A stretch of 64,000 nt of DNA from Siphonodentalium dalli (lineage: Eukaryota; Mollusca; Scaphopoda; Gadilida; Siphonodentaliidae): positions 196,201,948 to 196,265,947 of the forward strand of contig CP136064.1 in assembly GCA_032622095.1 (NCBI GenBank), in the 5' to 3' direction. Below, piece by piece: positions 22,554 to 34,546 of the stretch (positions within the stretch are counted from its first letter, which is position 1; each line of letters opens with the position of its first letter). Below the pieces are notes generated by a model. That model searched no databases. It was not told the DNA's origin and saw only the letters and a program-made list of their open reading frames with translations. The translations under genes and the position numbers were made by a program.

Positions 22554-23630
22554 TATTGTTTATGTAGATGTACCAAAGTGTGTCCTGTCCTTAATTTTGA
22601 TCCAGACTGTACTATAAATAGTCTATTATTCTCAATGGAAGGGGAATAACTCTCTCTCTCTCTTAGATTGAATTCTGATGCATTCTAGTTTGACAACAGG
22701 GAAGTCTTGGAATGAATCTGAGAATCTCTATCACTTGGTGGACATTCCTAGGCCACAGTTGAATCATATTCTGGTGGAATATAAATATTTTTGGTTCCTC
22801 TTCCAAATTGTATATAATATGGAATATTGGAATATGTTGTGTGTGATGTTATCTTTGACTGGTCCCCGGACTATAAACTATTGGCTGAAGTGATTTGTGT
22901 GTTGTGTTCAAAGACCCACATTTGACTAGTTTCTGCCGATCTCTGGCGGGAAAAAATTATCAAAACATATTATTTTGATATCCTACTTAGTATTTATGAA
23001 TAGATATTTTAAATATGTAAACTATTTTCGCAGAACACACGAGGCAACGTATTGTGTTTTGATGGGCATCCCAGTGTTGCTGTTGTCTCTCCGTCATTAT
23101 ATTTGGATCAATGACTCAAATGACATCATCTACTTAAAGATGGCTATAGTCCGTACTGGTCTCTTATGGGAGGGCACGTCACAGAGCGATAGCGCCGTAG
23201 TGTTTCACATATGAGTCAGGGACGAGTCTAATGTTATCTGGGCATTCGAAAATTAAGTGGGCCTTTAAGATCAGGTACAAAGATCCCACAATAGTACATT
23301 GCCCTCTTTCAAGCATCAATTCACACATATAATACCAAGTGGTCAGATTTACTGCCAAAAGCTCTGAAAATTTCTCAATACAACAGGTTGTCGTTTCCTT
23401 CAAGTTGACTGCTCGTCACAAGATTTTCCATGCATATATAGAAACAACCCTCCCCCATTTATCATGCAAAACATGTTATTTCATGTCAAAACAAGAAACA
23501 AGGCCAGTTTTGTTCAATACATATAATGCCAATTAATATAACAAACCGATATTTCATATGCCATTGTGCTTTAAATAGTGAAATTGTGCCATCAAATCTC
23601 AGACTCACGTTTACAAGATATAACTTATAA
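22554..23630. other. No gene or repeat recognised
   Basis: Open frames of 60-115 codons occur on both strands but overlap each other. None has a start context with splice borders or a motif that I know. A CT run (TCTCTCTCTCTC) is at 22651-22663. Confidence 0.35.
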
Positions 23631-24847
23631 CAGGGTTTCCGCCAGGCCGGCTGTGGGTCCGTCCCATGGACCCATTCCCCTTGCAGATGATCTGTTTGAT
23701 TCATACATGTACCAAAAGTCAGTAGCAATATGTCGTAAAAAAATCCAGCTGCAACAGGAGTTCGGGGGTTAAACAGAATACTGGTGAAAAAGCGGGTCAA
23801 ATAGTGACATATAGATACAGCGTAATACATGGCGCGGTAACATCAAAGAATGCCGACAGTTGCAATGAGTGCGGATATTTTTGTGCACGGGATTCCATGG
23901 ATGAATCTACTCACACTCGAAGACCCCGTGCTATCGTATACGATTACATAATTGGATCAAAGAACGCACAATTGCTGAGTCGGGACATTTTAATGCACGG
24001 GATTTTCGTGGATGAAAGTACTCAATGTTGATCATTTATCTTATTGCTGTATTATCATTTGTTTTGAGTTCGATGTAAGTGAAGTTCGTGAAAAATGCAT
24101 GTGATTCTCTACGCGTAAAGTACGGTCAATAATAGTTTTGTTGTCCCGCCTGGGTCCCCAAGCCCAATGAACGACGCACATGTTCACATTTCCCGCCAAA
24201 ACTCAATTATATTTTATAACACGTTGGCTAAAACACTGTTCTATAGCTGCGGTCGTCAGTTGTTTAATACAGACTATTGAACAAGCTACGCGTTCCGAGT
24301 GACAGATTTCGCTACCATTCGTATTTCGCCGCTGTAAATATCTCCTGCAGACAAACCCTGCAGTATGACGTGACAGTGCACAAATAGTTTTATATATATA
24401 ATCCTGTCAGTTTCATTTTCACTGACGCTACTTGAAATTCTAAGAAATACTGTATTCAATTATCCTTGCTAGGTATTATTGGTCAATGTGTAAATTCTAG
24501 TGTTTAGATTCATTATACCTGTTGGAATCTAATTGTAAGTTATAAATTTGTAAACACTGTAGCTCGTTCATTTATATAGTCTTCAATCAGCTGGCAGTCT
24601 TACGTATGTAATTACATGACTAATTATTTGGATACCATCAACAGAATTAATGCACCCACGGAAATGATTGACTTGCGTAAAATACGTAGCTTTGGATTCC
24701 TTTGTGGGACACTCAGATGCAAGCAAATGGCTACTTTTCAGTGTCAAATAAAAACATTTTTGCCCGACGGTACGAACCATGGTCGTCCCGTCGCATTATG
24801 TGTTTCCCCAATACGGACTCATTAATTTTCCCCTAGCGGAAACCCTG
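23631..24847. mobile_element. hAT-like element with CAGGGTTTCCGC ends, 1217 bp
   Basis: Perfect 12-bp inverted ends CAGGGTTTCCGC (23631) and GCGGAAACCCTG (24847) are flanked by the 7-bp direct repeat CTTATAA (23624-23630 and 24848-24854). CAGGG ends fit hAT, although that superfamily normally duplicates 8 bp, so one base may have changed. Inside is a diverged tandem pair (about 23866-23925 and 23970-24030; shared TGCACGGGATT, GTGGATGAA). A CpG-richer segment follows at 24100-24400. No full transposase frame. Confidence 0.7.
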
Positions 24848-25074
24848 CTTATAATATATATAATATAAATATGAACACATAGAGATTGCCATCAAGCTAC
24901 TTGGCGGTCTGCATTCCAAAATACACCTAATAATATTTGCTTTTGAATTTTTCCCAGTATCGAAATAGGTTGATAAATACTTGAATTACCTTTCTACGAG
25001 CATTATATGGCCCAGAAAGGAGCATTAAAGTTTTAAAAATACAACTTTGAACACGATGTTTGGGTCCTAAAAAA

Positions 25075-27236
25075 ACGAGAGGCCGATCACGATCGGCAGA
25101 TGTTTAACCCATACCTTGGCGATACCGATTAGCTATTTTAATAAATCCTTACACCAACCTTTTCACGAGTGCAAAAGTTTCAATAATTGACACCTTACTA
25201 TTAAGGTCACAAGTGGAATCAGACTTATTGGGCACCTTGCTCACATAAACACAATAGGAACACGGATGTGGCATTCCATTTCAACCTATTAAGTCACTTC
25301 AACACAGATATATCTTATAGAGTGATAAAGCTAATTAAGCTCAATCCATAGTCAGAGAGAAGCACCATAGCAGTTAAAGACAAAATATTTATTTATTTGC
25401 TTATTACACTGGAATGCGAGACATAACATATTATGATTTTTTTAATATTGTTATTTTTTTTATTATGTTTTGTGTTAGCTGCATATTAAAAATTCTTGGG
25501 ATCATTTAGATGGGACAAAAGAGTTAATAGTTCCCGATTCAAAAACTAATCAATACCTGAACAACTATACAAGTGAGGGATGTATAGACCTGGATATAAA
25601 ATGATTGATAATGATTGGATATAAAATGTTTTTATGCAGAATTTTCAGATAGCTAGAGGTAGGATATGAGATTGGTCAGATTGAAAATATTAGATTCATT
25701 ACATTGAATAGCATACTGTATGACTATGGAATGGGGTGGGTTAATTTTCTTCTAAGCTGATCATTGGAAAGATATAATGTATCTAAACAGCGGAAATATA
25801 ATTGAAGTTACTGTTAATATATTATCAAAATCATTCAATCGATACCAACATTTATACAGGTGAAGAATGTTTCATCATTAACATGGATGCAATTATTTAT
25901 ATTGTGATCAAGTGAAAAATATTTAGTTATCACATTGTGTCAACAGGATTGGTGGAGGATGTTAATATTTTTGAGCAAATAAACCAAATGACCCTCACTG
26001 TGCAGGTTAGGGGTGTGTTATCATAAACTATGCCAAGAACTATAAACATAATCAATGGATATAAAATCGGATAGAATGGGGTTAATCTTACCCAAAATAA
26101 TGAACTGATAAACACAAACAGTCTATAAAAGCATGTCATTGGATTTAGAAACCCATACAATAAGTCAGTCTCTAATGTCATGAACCTGTTTCAACAAAGG
26201 GGTTAAATTAATTTTGTACAGAACAAAGAATGGACCAGAGAGTCATCAATCATGGATTTGTCAATGTTTTAGAGATGCCAGCACACTGTGTGTGATAGAG
26301 TCTGAGAGTCAGGAGAGAAATTTTATTAGTGTTGAGAGATTTGTTTGATCAGGTGTTCTGGTCCATACAGGAGAGAACCACTATGGCTGTGATATGTCTA
26401 AAGAGATTTGACTCTGTGAGCCATGGTATTTATCTAATGTCAAGCTAAACAAAACTCATTTCCAATAAGACACTGGCTGTGTAATAAGATCTCCTCTTCT
26501 AAGCTAACAGTGCCTGCAGGCATTAATTTGATTATCAGCTACTTGAATTTTAAATGGCCATAACTCTGTTAAAATATACCAGATCAAACTCAAATTCGAA
26601 CCTGATCTGTATTTCGGGGTGAGGACCAGATGTACCAAATTTGGTGCTGATCAGATGAAAAATATTTAAGTCAACACAGCTTGGATGAATTCTATTTAAA
26701 AACAAGAGCATAAAGGGTTAAATAAACAATACCAAAAACCAAACAGATAAAGAACGTGCTAAGAAAAACCTAGGTAAGAAATATGAGGCATATCAGAAGA
26801 AAATTGTTTAACTTAGATGCATCAGATAGCATTTGTGTGCAGGGTTAATTATTTTCTAAACCGATCAACCAATCGATACCAAAAACTATACAGGTGAGGG
26901 GTGTGTCATCATAAACCTACATATCAAATATGAAACACAATCGGTCAAAAAATACTTAAGTTATGGCATCGGATAGAACATGACTATGTGCGGATGCAAA
27001 GTGTTAATAATTTCTAAACCGATCAACCGATCGATACCAAAAACTATACAGGTGAGGAGTGTGTTATCATAAACATGCACATAAAATTTTAACACGATCC
27101 AATAAAAAATATTCAAGTAATTGAATCGGATAGCAAGTGTCTACGGACAGACGGACAGACGGACAGACTAACGACGGATGGTTGATCCGGACATCGGCAT
27201 TATGTGTACCATACATGGTATGGGTACACATAAAAA
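25075..27236 (+). mobile_element. Pearl/Helentron-like element P1, third copy
   Basis: The 5' end is identical to 5763 and 9724 for about 55 bp (ACGAGAGGCCGATCACGATC then GTTTAACCCATACC). The interior contains units of about 158 bp. The landmark CTAAACCGATCAACC occurs at 26855 and 27014, and older units extend back to about 25540. The 3' end has ACGGACAGACGGACAGAC and the hairpin GTGTACCATACATGGTATGG. At 2.16 kb it is the same size class as the first copy, but the core repeat is different. Confidence 0.7.
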
Positions 27237-28177
27237 CTGCAATTGCACGGTATGCAACAGCAAAGAGAATTCCGTGTTAGCCTATTCCTGATAAAGAGCA
27301 TTTGTTTCACTTCTGCCAGAAAAAAATTAAAACATCTGGAAAGTGGCTGTGACCATGGCAAGTAGTTATCCGAGCACATGTAACTGGTTTATCAATATTT
27401 TGTGTATTTGTAAACCTATTTTATACCTCCTTCCAAATTAAGTAGACAAAATTTAGAAGCTCGAAAGAGCCATGTCGAGGAGAGTGATGATGAAAATCTT
27501 GTAACTATTTTATATCACAAAGAATTAATTTAGGACATGTCTTTAAAGCTCATATAAGTGTAAATTACTCAAAACTGTGAAACTCTAGAGCAAGTATCCA
27601 GAGTAACACATGAATGAAGCAAAATGAGCATTGACATAAACAATGTCTAGTGTCTACAAGTTTGGCGCCAGTCCCAGGTTGGCGTCATAGCTCCGACGAC
27701 GTCGCTAACGCAATGGCTTGCTTTCAGTTTTTTTCACAATGCGATAATTCGATCCATGTGTTGAACTGAGGAAATGGACTTAAATCACATTAAAAATTTA
27801 GCTCAATTTAGCTAAGTGAGCTCAAATGAGCAATTTACTAATTTAGCTCATTTGGCACCTGTGCCTGACCTGATAGGTGACTTAAATTTGATGTGCATAT
27901 TGGCGCTTCTAGTTTATTATCGAAAAACAGCCGGTTCGAGAGTAGAATATATACAAATGTAGCTGAATTCAGCTAGGTTAGCTGAATACAGCTACTGTAG
28001 CTGTATTCTCACATTTGCCAGACCTGTTCAGGTCCGGCACTTCCATCAATTTCAAACATGGACCACTGGTCTATTGTTTGATTGTTGGGTATATTTCACA
28101 ATAAAAAAATTCAAAAAATGCTAATTGCACATCAAACTAGGTCACCCTACTATCCGGTCACTTTCAACCAAATAAAA
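27237..28177. other. Mostly unassigned; contains an AGCTGAATTCAGCT repeat
   Basis: At 27917-28025 a palindromic stretch (GTAGCTGAATTCAGCTAGGT, then CAGCTACTGTAGCTGTATTC) is shared in direct orientation with 39951-40055, including the flanks CAGCCGGTT and CATTTGCCAGACCTG. A related TTTAGCTCA word is repeated at 27795-27860. Confidence 0.55.
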
Positions 28178-28785
28178 AATGTCACTTGTTTTGTGACAAA
28201 GTGCTGCAATTTATTGACACAGCAATCAGCAGCAATTTTGATTTTGTGTGAAAACTTACTACGACGGGAGGTGAACGTAAATATCCTGGGGACTATTTTC
28301 AGTGAAAACGTGAACTAAGATCAGTTGTAAAACAAAGATATACGCCATCAAAGACACTGCTGTATTTCTTCCCGCTGCTAAAATTGAAATTATCATTAAA
28401 ATGATGTAACAGGTTGTGAACGATAACTATTCATAACGGTATTTAATATACAGATAGTGTGCGGTAAGCTAAAGTGGTGAGTTGTGCTCGCTCTGTTAAT
28501 CTCAGGCTAGCGATCATGTCCCTCTTTTCAACTATTTAATAATTTTGGAGCACCAATCAAATTGTGTTTGAGAGCACTGGATTACTATTCCCAGAACTGA
28601 TAAAGACATTGCATCTTCAGCATATTGTATTAAATATAGTTTTCAAGGTACTCCGTAATGCATAAGAGAGTTATTAAACAGTTATGATCGACATCGATCG
28701 CCATAGTGAGATTTCACACATAATCAACATCGGCGTGTCGACAAAACACGACACTTTGTCACAAAACGAGTGACAGTTTTGATTG
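28178..28785. repeat. Possible MITE bounded by TCACTTGTTTTGTGACAAAG
   Basis: TGTCACTTGTTTTGTGACAA near 28180 is matched by its complement near 28760 (CACTTTGTCACAAAACGAGT). The 570-bp interior shows no repeat or gene. One inverted pair of about 24 bp is the only evidence. Confidence 0.35.
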
Positions 28786-28802
28786 AATTGGTAACCTAGT
28801 TT

Positions 28803-28893
28803 AGATGGATCCGGGCCAGCTCGTCCCAGGGCCCACTCGGTCCAGACGGTTTTTGGGAATAGCTGGCCTGGCTTTTATGGCCGAGTGGGCCCG
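28803..28893. repeat. GC-rich palindromic repeat fragment
   Basis: CCGGGCCAGCTCGTCCCAGG with CCCACTCGGTCC is followed by inverted GGCCGAGTGGGCCCGGG. A second fragment with GGGACGAGCTGGCCCAGG and ACCGAGTG is at 39887-39945. It is much richer in GC than its surroundings. Confidence 0.5.
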
Positions 28894-30404
28894 GGAATTA
28901 AATTTCTTAAGTTAAGATTATGATATATTTCAGGATGTTGTCTATCCATTTTGACATTTTGATTACTTTAGCAGTTTAGGCATGTTTGTTTACAAAGATA
29001 ATAGCCACTAATCATGTTAGTCGATTTGAATGAGAAACCAACGAATTCATGAATAAACAATATATTGTACTGTTTTCACATTCTGAATAAATTTCTCTGA
29101 TTCTCTATGAGTTCAATCATCTCACTATCACTGGGTTAATTTTGGGAGAAGCCATCAGTGTCCCCACTCCTATCAAAACAATATAAGCGGGTTGTTTACA
29201 CAATAACCAGTCACGGTCGGTTCATCACAGTTTGTCACACCTCACACTTCGATCAGATGGTGAGATGGCTTCAGAACGTGTGGCAGAACTTGTGGTATGA
29301 ACTTGTATACTGAATCAATTGATACAGATCAGGCCAAAATTAATAAATTGTTTGTTTGTCCACACCCCTACCCAAAAATTTTCAGGTGGGTAGGTAGGTA
29401 GGGATTTTGTTTTGTTTTGCAAGGTGGAATGGCATACTAAGGGTCGCCTCCATGGTGCAGGCCGAGGGTATCAATATAAATAAATAGTCAGGGATTAATT
29501 TGATAACAAATTAAAAATTTAATAGTTGGAAAAACACAACAAGAACAATAAATAATTATGCTGTTCAGTCACAGTTGCTGGAGTTTCTGACCGAAAATGA
29601 GCTTCTCAGACAAGATACCACTTTTTTTCTCTTTTCTTTTTTTTTAGAATTTTTTTATAAATTAAAAAAAAAAAAAATCTCAATCTCAATAAAAGAATTT
29701 CCAGTCGGCCGTTAAAATCGAGTCGGTCGGGGCGAGGACAAACAAATACCTTTTTAATTATGGCCTCAAGAAGCCAGCGCTGGCAAGAGATTATACAGTG
29801 CTGGAAACTGAACTTGGTATGTGTCATCAAGTAAAAGGTACAGTAAGCCATAAGAGATCACTGCAATGGGGTTTTGGTTATTTAGACTTTAGTCAAAATA
29901 CCCCCGGTGTAGAAAGATGGTACGACATGCGACATATTTGTATAAAATGGTATAGATATGTGTATCATTACCAATAAATAATCTAATCTAATGTTCTATG
30001 TGTAAACCCAGCCTTTACCCAGGTGAGAATTCGTAACCACGGTATTTCATAGTTTCGTTTCGTATATTCATATATTTCTCGTCCGTTTTCCATTTTATTC
30101 CATATTGCTCGTTCACACGGCAGAACTTATCACAGGTGGTTTCCTGAAGAAATGCTCTGCATTTTTCCTGAAGAAATGCTCTGCATTATACCTGAAGAAG
30201 AATTCGTCAAGAGGGGTGCCTGCCAACTAACTCAAGAATTCGTCAAACCTATGTGTTATTTTTATATAAATGTTTGTACATTGATCCTCAAGTGTATTTA
30301 TCCTTTGTTTTTAGCCAAATAAATCATTATAAACCCAACTATCCGATCTACCTCCCGACAACCCTTTGGCTTAGAGAATGTGAGACAGAGAAATCCCTTG
30401 GACC
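28894..30404. other. No gene recognised
   Basis: AT-rich, with a pyrimidine/T run at 29622-29670 that produces a lysine-rich shadow frame on the minus strand. A 21-bp direct repeat (CCTGAAGAAATGCTCTGCAT) occurs twice at 30144-30185. Confidence 0.4.
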
Positions 30405-30918
30405 TGGACACAAATGAACAGAAACGAACACAGGTCCAAAAAGCGGAATAGAAGGGTGAAATTGGGTTTGTGTGTGCGCGGGGGTTAATTCTATGTGTAT
30501 GTGGTGTTATTTCCAACTTTGGTAACTAATTTTTTGAGTTATTAGCATTATTTGAATACAAAGCTACTAAACCAACGAACACAAACGAACATAGCATTGG
30601 CCGTTTGGCACTTTTAGGCGTTAATCAAGGTGTTAATTAACTACCGCTTAATCCAGGCCTTAAGATTCAACGAGAATCACCGAATCAATTCTCGTAATGA
30701 TTCTCGTGAAACTTGTCACTTTTCAGTGCTTTATGACTAACTTGATTCGGCATTTGTTTCTCGCAAAATTAAATGGATTTTAACCACTGTAATCTGTGTT
30801 TGTACTCTGTCTCTTTGTTAATTACACATTACTGAGTTGTTTTGACTTTGTTTAACTCCCCTCAGTCTTTATCTGGGCTTGGGACCAGAAGACTTCAAAG
30901 AAGTCAGCCGGATTTAAA
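30405..30918 (+). repeat. Dispersed repeat R, copy 1
   Basis: Shares long colinear text with the complement of 38573-38965: GTCCAAAAAGCGGAATAGAA, ATTTGAATACAAAGCTACTA, AAGGTGTTAATTAACTACCG, GAAGTCAG(C/T)CGGATTT. CGAACACAAACGAAC words are repeated inside. Copy 1 is longer by about 120 bp. The coding or mobile status is unknown. Confidence 0.7.
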
Positions 30919-31060
30919 GTTATATTTTTTTGAAAAAATTAAGAATAGATAGGCGCTCATTTCGATGGCGCGATTTATTACGTAAATTTTATGCATCTTT
31001 GGAACTCGGTAATGAGTTTAAGATTTGTCATTGATACATGAACGATTATGAGAAGTACTG

Positions 31061-31273
31061 CTAATTATTTTTCAACATGACGTACTTTGGTCGAACAAGC
31101 ATGTCGTGCAAACTCGGATTTTTTCTGTAAGCTATAATCACTCGTTTGTCGAGACTCTCAGGCATTTCAACATTTCTGTGATTGAACAATTGATGTTCGC
31201 GTTCCAAGTGTTTTGATATAGTTTCATCCTCCTTGTATCTAAGCGAATATCTGAGAGATGGTTGGTCATTCAT
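31061..31273 (-). pseudogene. Possible Penelope-like retroelement fragment
   Basis: A 70-codon minus-strand frame contains VIIAYRKNPSLHDMLVRPKY. The pattern 'P.(I/V).YR(R/K)..(N/S)L.D.LVR.K' is typical of Penelope-like elements, between the reverse transcriptase and the GIY-YIG domain. Upstream codons (HLEREHQLFNHRNVEMPESL) fit the helical segment that precedes it. The frame is cut by a stop on both sides, and no GIY-YIG or RT core is seen next to it. It is at most a remnant, possibly interrupted by the LINE that starts just to its right. Confidence 0.4.
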
Positions 31274-31289
31274 TGGTCACATATTGTAT

Positions 31290-31497
31290 ACACAATATTT
31301 TTTTGCATGGGATCAGTAATAAAGAGCGTTTCTTATCAGCTAAGAAGATATGTAGGGAAATTGGTAAAGATGGATCAGATTATCCGGTATATATGGACGC
31401 ATCTCTATGGCCAGAGAATACCTTAATTCGACAATTTTTCGAGAGAAGAAATTCGTGGAGAAACACCGAATTTGACACCGCGCAAGGTTGGAAATAA
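31290..31497 (+). pseudogene. LINE ORF1, C-terminal remnant
   Basis: Frame reading AKKICREIGKDGSDYPVYMD then ASLWPENTLIRQFFERR. The '(I/V)Y.D.SLWP.....R.F(F/Y)' pattern is seen at the end of the gag-like ORF1 of several LINE clades. It stops at 31495-31497, 13 bp before the endonuclease frame, as expected for ORF1-ORF2 spacing. The upstream part with any zinc knuckle is missing. Confidence 0.5.
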
Positions 31498-31510
31498 TTT
31501 TTAAAGTATT

Positions 31511-32230
31511 ATGGAGAATTTAAGAATAACCTCATATAACTGTCGTTCAATAAAGTCATCTGGTGATGTTGTGAAAGATCTATGTACAAACTGTGATATT
31601 TTACTGCTACAAGAGCATTGGCTTTTGAAGTCTGAACTACATACACTACGAACTATGCACAGTGATTTCGAAGGAGGTGGAGTGTCTGCTGTCGACTCTG
31701 AAAGAGAAATTTTAGCTGGTCGCCCATACGGCGGGACAGCAATACTCTGGAGGAAGTCATTTGCTGACAAAGCATGCTTCGTCACATACAATGACCCGAG
31801 AATAGTCGGACTGGAATTAAAATGGTCAACTAATTCACTTCTAGTACTCTGTATATCTTCCAACCGACGAAGTAAGTAATGCGGAACTATTCATTGACTA
31901 CCTTGGTAAAATCAACGCCATAATTCAAGAAGCAGATACAAATAATGTTATCGTCCTCGGCGACTTCAATGCGTGCGCAATTCGCAAAAACGGTAATATG
32001 AGAGAGCTATCAAAATTTTGTGAGGATTCATCTTTAATTATATCAGATATAAACTTCTTAGGACCAAATTCTAATACTTTCACGTTCTTTAGTGAAGCTC
32101 ATGGTTCCGTATCATGGTTGGTTCACTGCCTGTGTACCTCCTCTATTGACTCCACAATCGTTACAATGGATGTTATCCACGATTATGTGGCATCAGATCA
32201 TTTTCCATTGAAGGTAACTTTGAGAACGGA
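31511..32230 (+). pseudogene. LINE ORF2, AP-endonuclease domain (frameshifted, catalytic change)
   Basis: Recognisable blocks in order: SYNCRSIKSS at the N terminus, ILLLQEHWL (catalytic Glu), YGGTAILW, then after a +1 break near 31855 the blocks VIVLGDFNA (Asp and Asn kept) and SDHFPL (Asp-His kept). The block that normally reads 'SWLDH' reads SWLVH at 32115-32126, a GAT to GTT change. With the frameshift, this copy could not make an active endonuclease. Confidence 0.8.
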
Positions 32231-34015
32231 TCGTATTCACGAGTGTACTTCGATTAAAAATTCTAACTCAAAAACAAGAATAAACTGGAAAGATGCAAAC
32301 GCAGAGCAGAAACATAACTATCATTCGATGACGGGGAGTTTACTGAGACAAATTAATCTTGAGACATTAACAGAGGGCCATCATCTGTCAGATTACTATG
32401 ACTACAACTCAGCCATTGATCAGGTATATGATCAAATTGCACAGGCGTTGACAGTGTCTGCTTCCAAATGTCTGACAACTATGGCAAGTTCTAACAATAT
32501 ATATTCTCCGATTCCTGGTTGGAACTCGAATGTCAAACGGCTACACGACAAAGCCAGAGATACCTTTGCTTTGTGGGTTCAACATGGAAAACCTAGACAG
32601 GGGAACAGTTACAACAGTATGTGTCGAAGTCGGGCCGAGTTCAAATACGCTTTGAGGAAATGCAAGACGAATGCCGAACAAATGAAAGCAGATGAAATTG
32701 CACACTGTTTTGACAGTAAAAATTATGGAGAATTTTGGAGATCTGTTTCAAAAGGAAACTCACCCGGGAATGCCTGCTCTGTTGGTGGAGCAAACAGCGA
32801 AGAAGACATTTGCAAAATGTGGAGTGAACACTACCGAGATATATTTAGTAAAAGCAAAGAAGATATAACACAGATTAGTAATATTCACAAGACTGTTGAA
32901 TGCTCAGATATACACATCTCCCAACAAGATGTTACAGATGCTTTCGGAAAATTAAAATCAGGAAAATCTGCAGGGTCAGATGATATCACGGCATTTCATC
33001 TAAAACTGTGCGATGATTATATTAAAGGCTGCCTACAGTTGTTATTCAACGCGATGTTGAAACATGGTCACCTTCCACCAGATATGCTGAAAGTGACTCT
33101 GGTACCTGTACTGAAAAACAAAACAGGTAATATTTCCGACAAAGAAAACTATCGCCCAATTGCATTGTCATCTACAATCTCAAAGGTGCTGGAAATGATT
33201 CTGCTCACCAAGTGTTCTGATTGTTTATATACAACAGCCAATCAGTTTGGTTTTAAGAAAGGCCATTCAACAGATGGATGTGTGTTTGCATTAAAGGAGG
33301 TAATTCGACATTATATATCCAAAGACACACCAGTTTTCGTGTGTTTTCTTGACGCTAGCAAGGCGTTTGATCGGGTAAACCACAAAACGCTGCTGGAAAT
33401 CCTGGATCAGAGATCTGTACCCAGTGTTCGCACTGGACCGAAAAAAAAATTAGCCAAAAGTTTAGCCAAATGAAAATTTTATTAGCCAAATGAAAAAAAC
33501 TTTAGCCAAATTTATTTTGGCCAAATTAAAAAAAACTATGGCCAAATTAAATCATCGTTTTATGGTCGGTTCACAATTAATGACTAAAACGTCAAATCTA
33601 ACAGGCACAGGTAAAATACACAATAATTTAACTAATTTTTATTTTTATTTTTATTAAAAACTTATTAATCTTTATGTGAAAGAGTGATTGGGGGGGGGGG
33701 TAACCCGGGATTGGGTATAGGACATTTCCCCACTTTCTTTTAAATCATTAAATATTAATTATCCTTGCGAAAATATCTAAGTGACATCTGGAAACTAATA
33801 ACTTAATATTGTTACCCCATTATCAAATTACAATCTGTCATAAACGCATGCATATTATTTTGAATGTATCGGTATTGACGAAAAATAGCCACAAAATATC
33901 TGTCGTGATTCACATTTGGCTGATTAAGCTGTTGTCTTACACTTGGTGCTCATAAACCTTGGCCGTCATAAATACAATGTCATCATAAACATGCATTGTG
34001 CAGGAGCCCCATGAG

Positions 34016-34546
34016 CAGGGAAGGATCCAGGGCTCTTTTGATACCTGTTACAGGTTTGGGCGCCCAAAGTCTGGTGGCCTAAATGTCCCCAAATTGCAAG
34101 TGGATAGTTTTATTAATGCTGAATTTTCTATATTTTGAAGGTAATCTTCCATTATAATTCAACAACATGCAATGGAAATCATCAATATACAGTTGATATA
34201 GAGCCTTTATTTGCTTAATTATGTGTCCAGTGAGAAATATTTTAACCCTTTAATGACTGGGGTTTCTTGAAATTTTGCAAAAATCCTGTGCCATTGCATT
34301 CTCTAATATAAATGAGAGTCTCCCATCTAAGGAGCCTTGCATATATAAGATAATACATGGGCCTTTATCTTGACCTTGTAAGCCAGTGCATTTTCTTATG
34401 CGGGATCTTTAATGCTGCACATAAGGGAGATGGACGACCCCCTCCCGTACCTACCCCCATCTCGGGTCTACGACCCTTGGGATATGCCTTCGGCATATCA
34501 TGGTCCAAAAACAGGTGTCCCCAAAAAATCCCTGGATCCATCCCTG
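34016..34546. mobile_element. hAT element B, 531 bp, nested inside hAT A
   Basis: 8-bp direct repeat CCCATGAG at 34008-34015 and 34547-34554. Ends CAGGGAAGGATCCAGGG and CCCTGGATCCATCCCTG form the terminal inverted repeat, with one mismatch and one offset. The ends differ from element A, so this is another hAT family. It carries a fragment of the hairpin MITE family. Confidence 0.9.
34246..34430 (+). mobile_element. Fragment of the CGCATATATAAG hairpin MITE, inside hAT B
   Basis: Starts CCCTTTAATGACTGGGGTTT like the left end at 2824. It contains ATGAGAGTCTCCCAT...GCATATATAAG, then GGATCTTTAATGCTGCAC, which is followed in other copies by the right inverted end. Here the right end is lost. Confidence 0.6.

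Noticed and set aside
22299-22617. Overlapping open frames on both strands
   Set aside because: Produced by a near-perfect palindrome, which makes open frames mirror each other.
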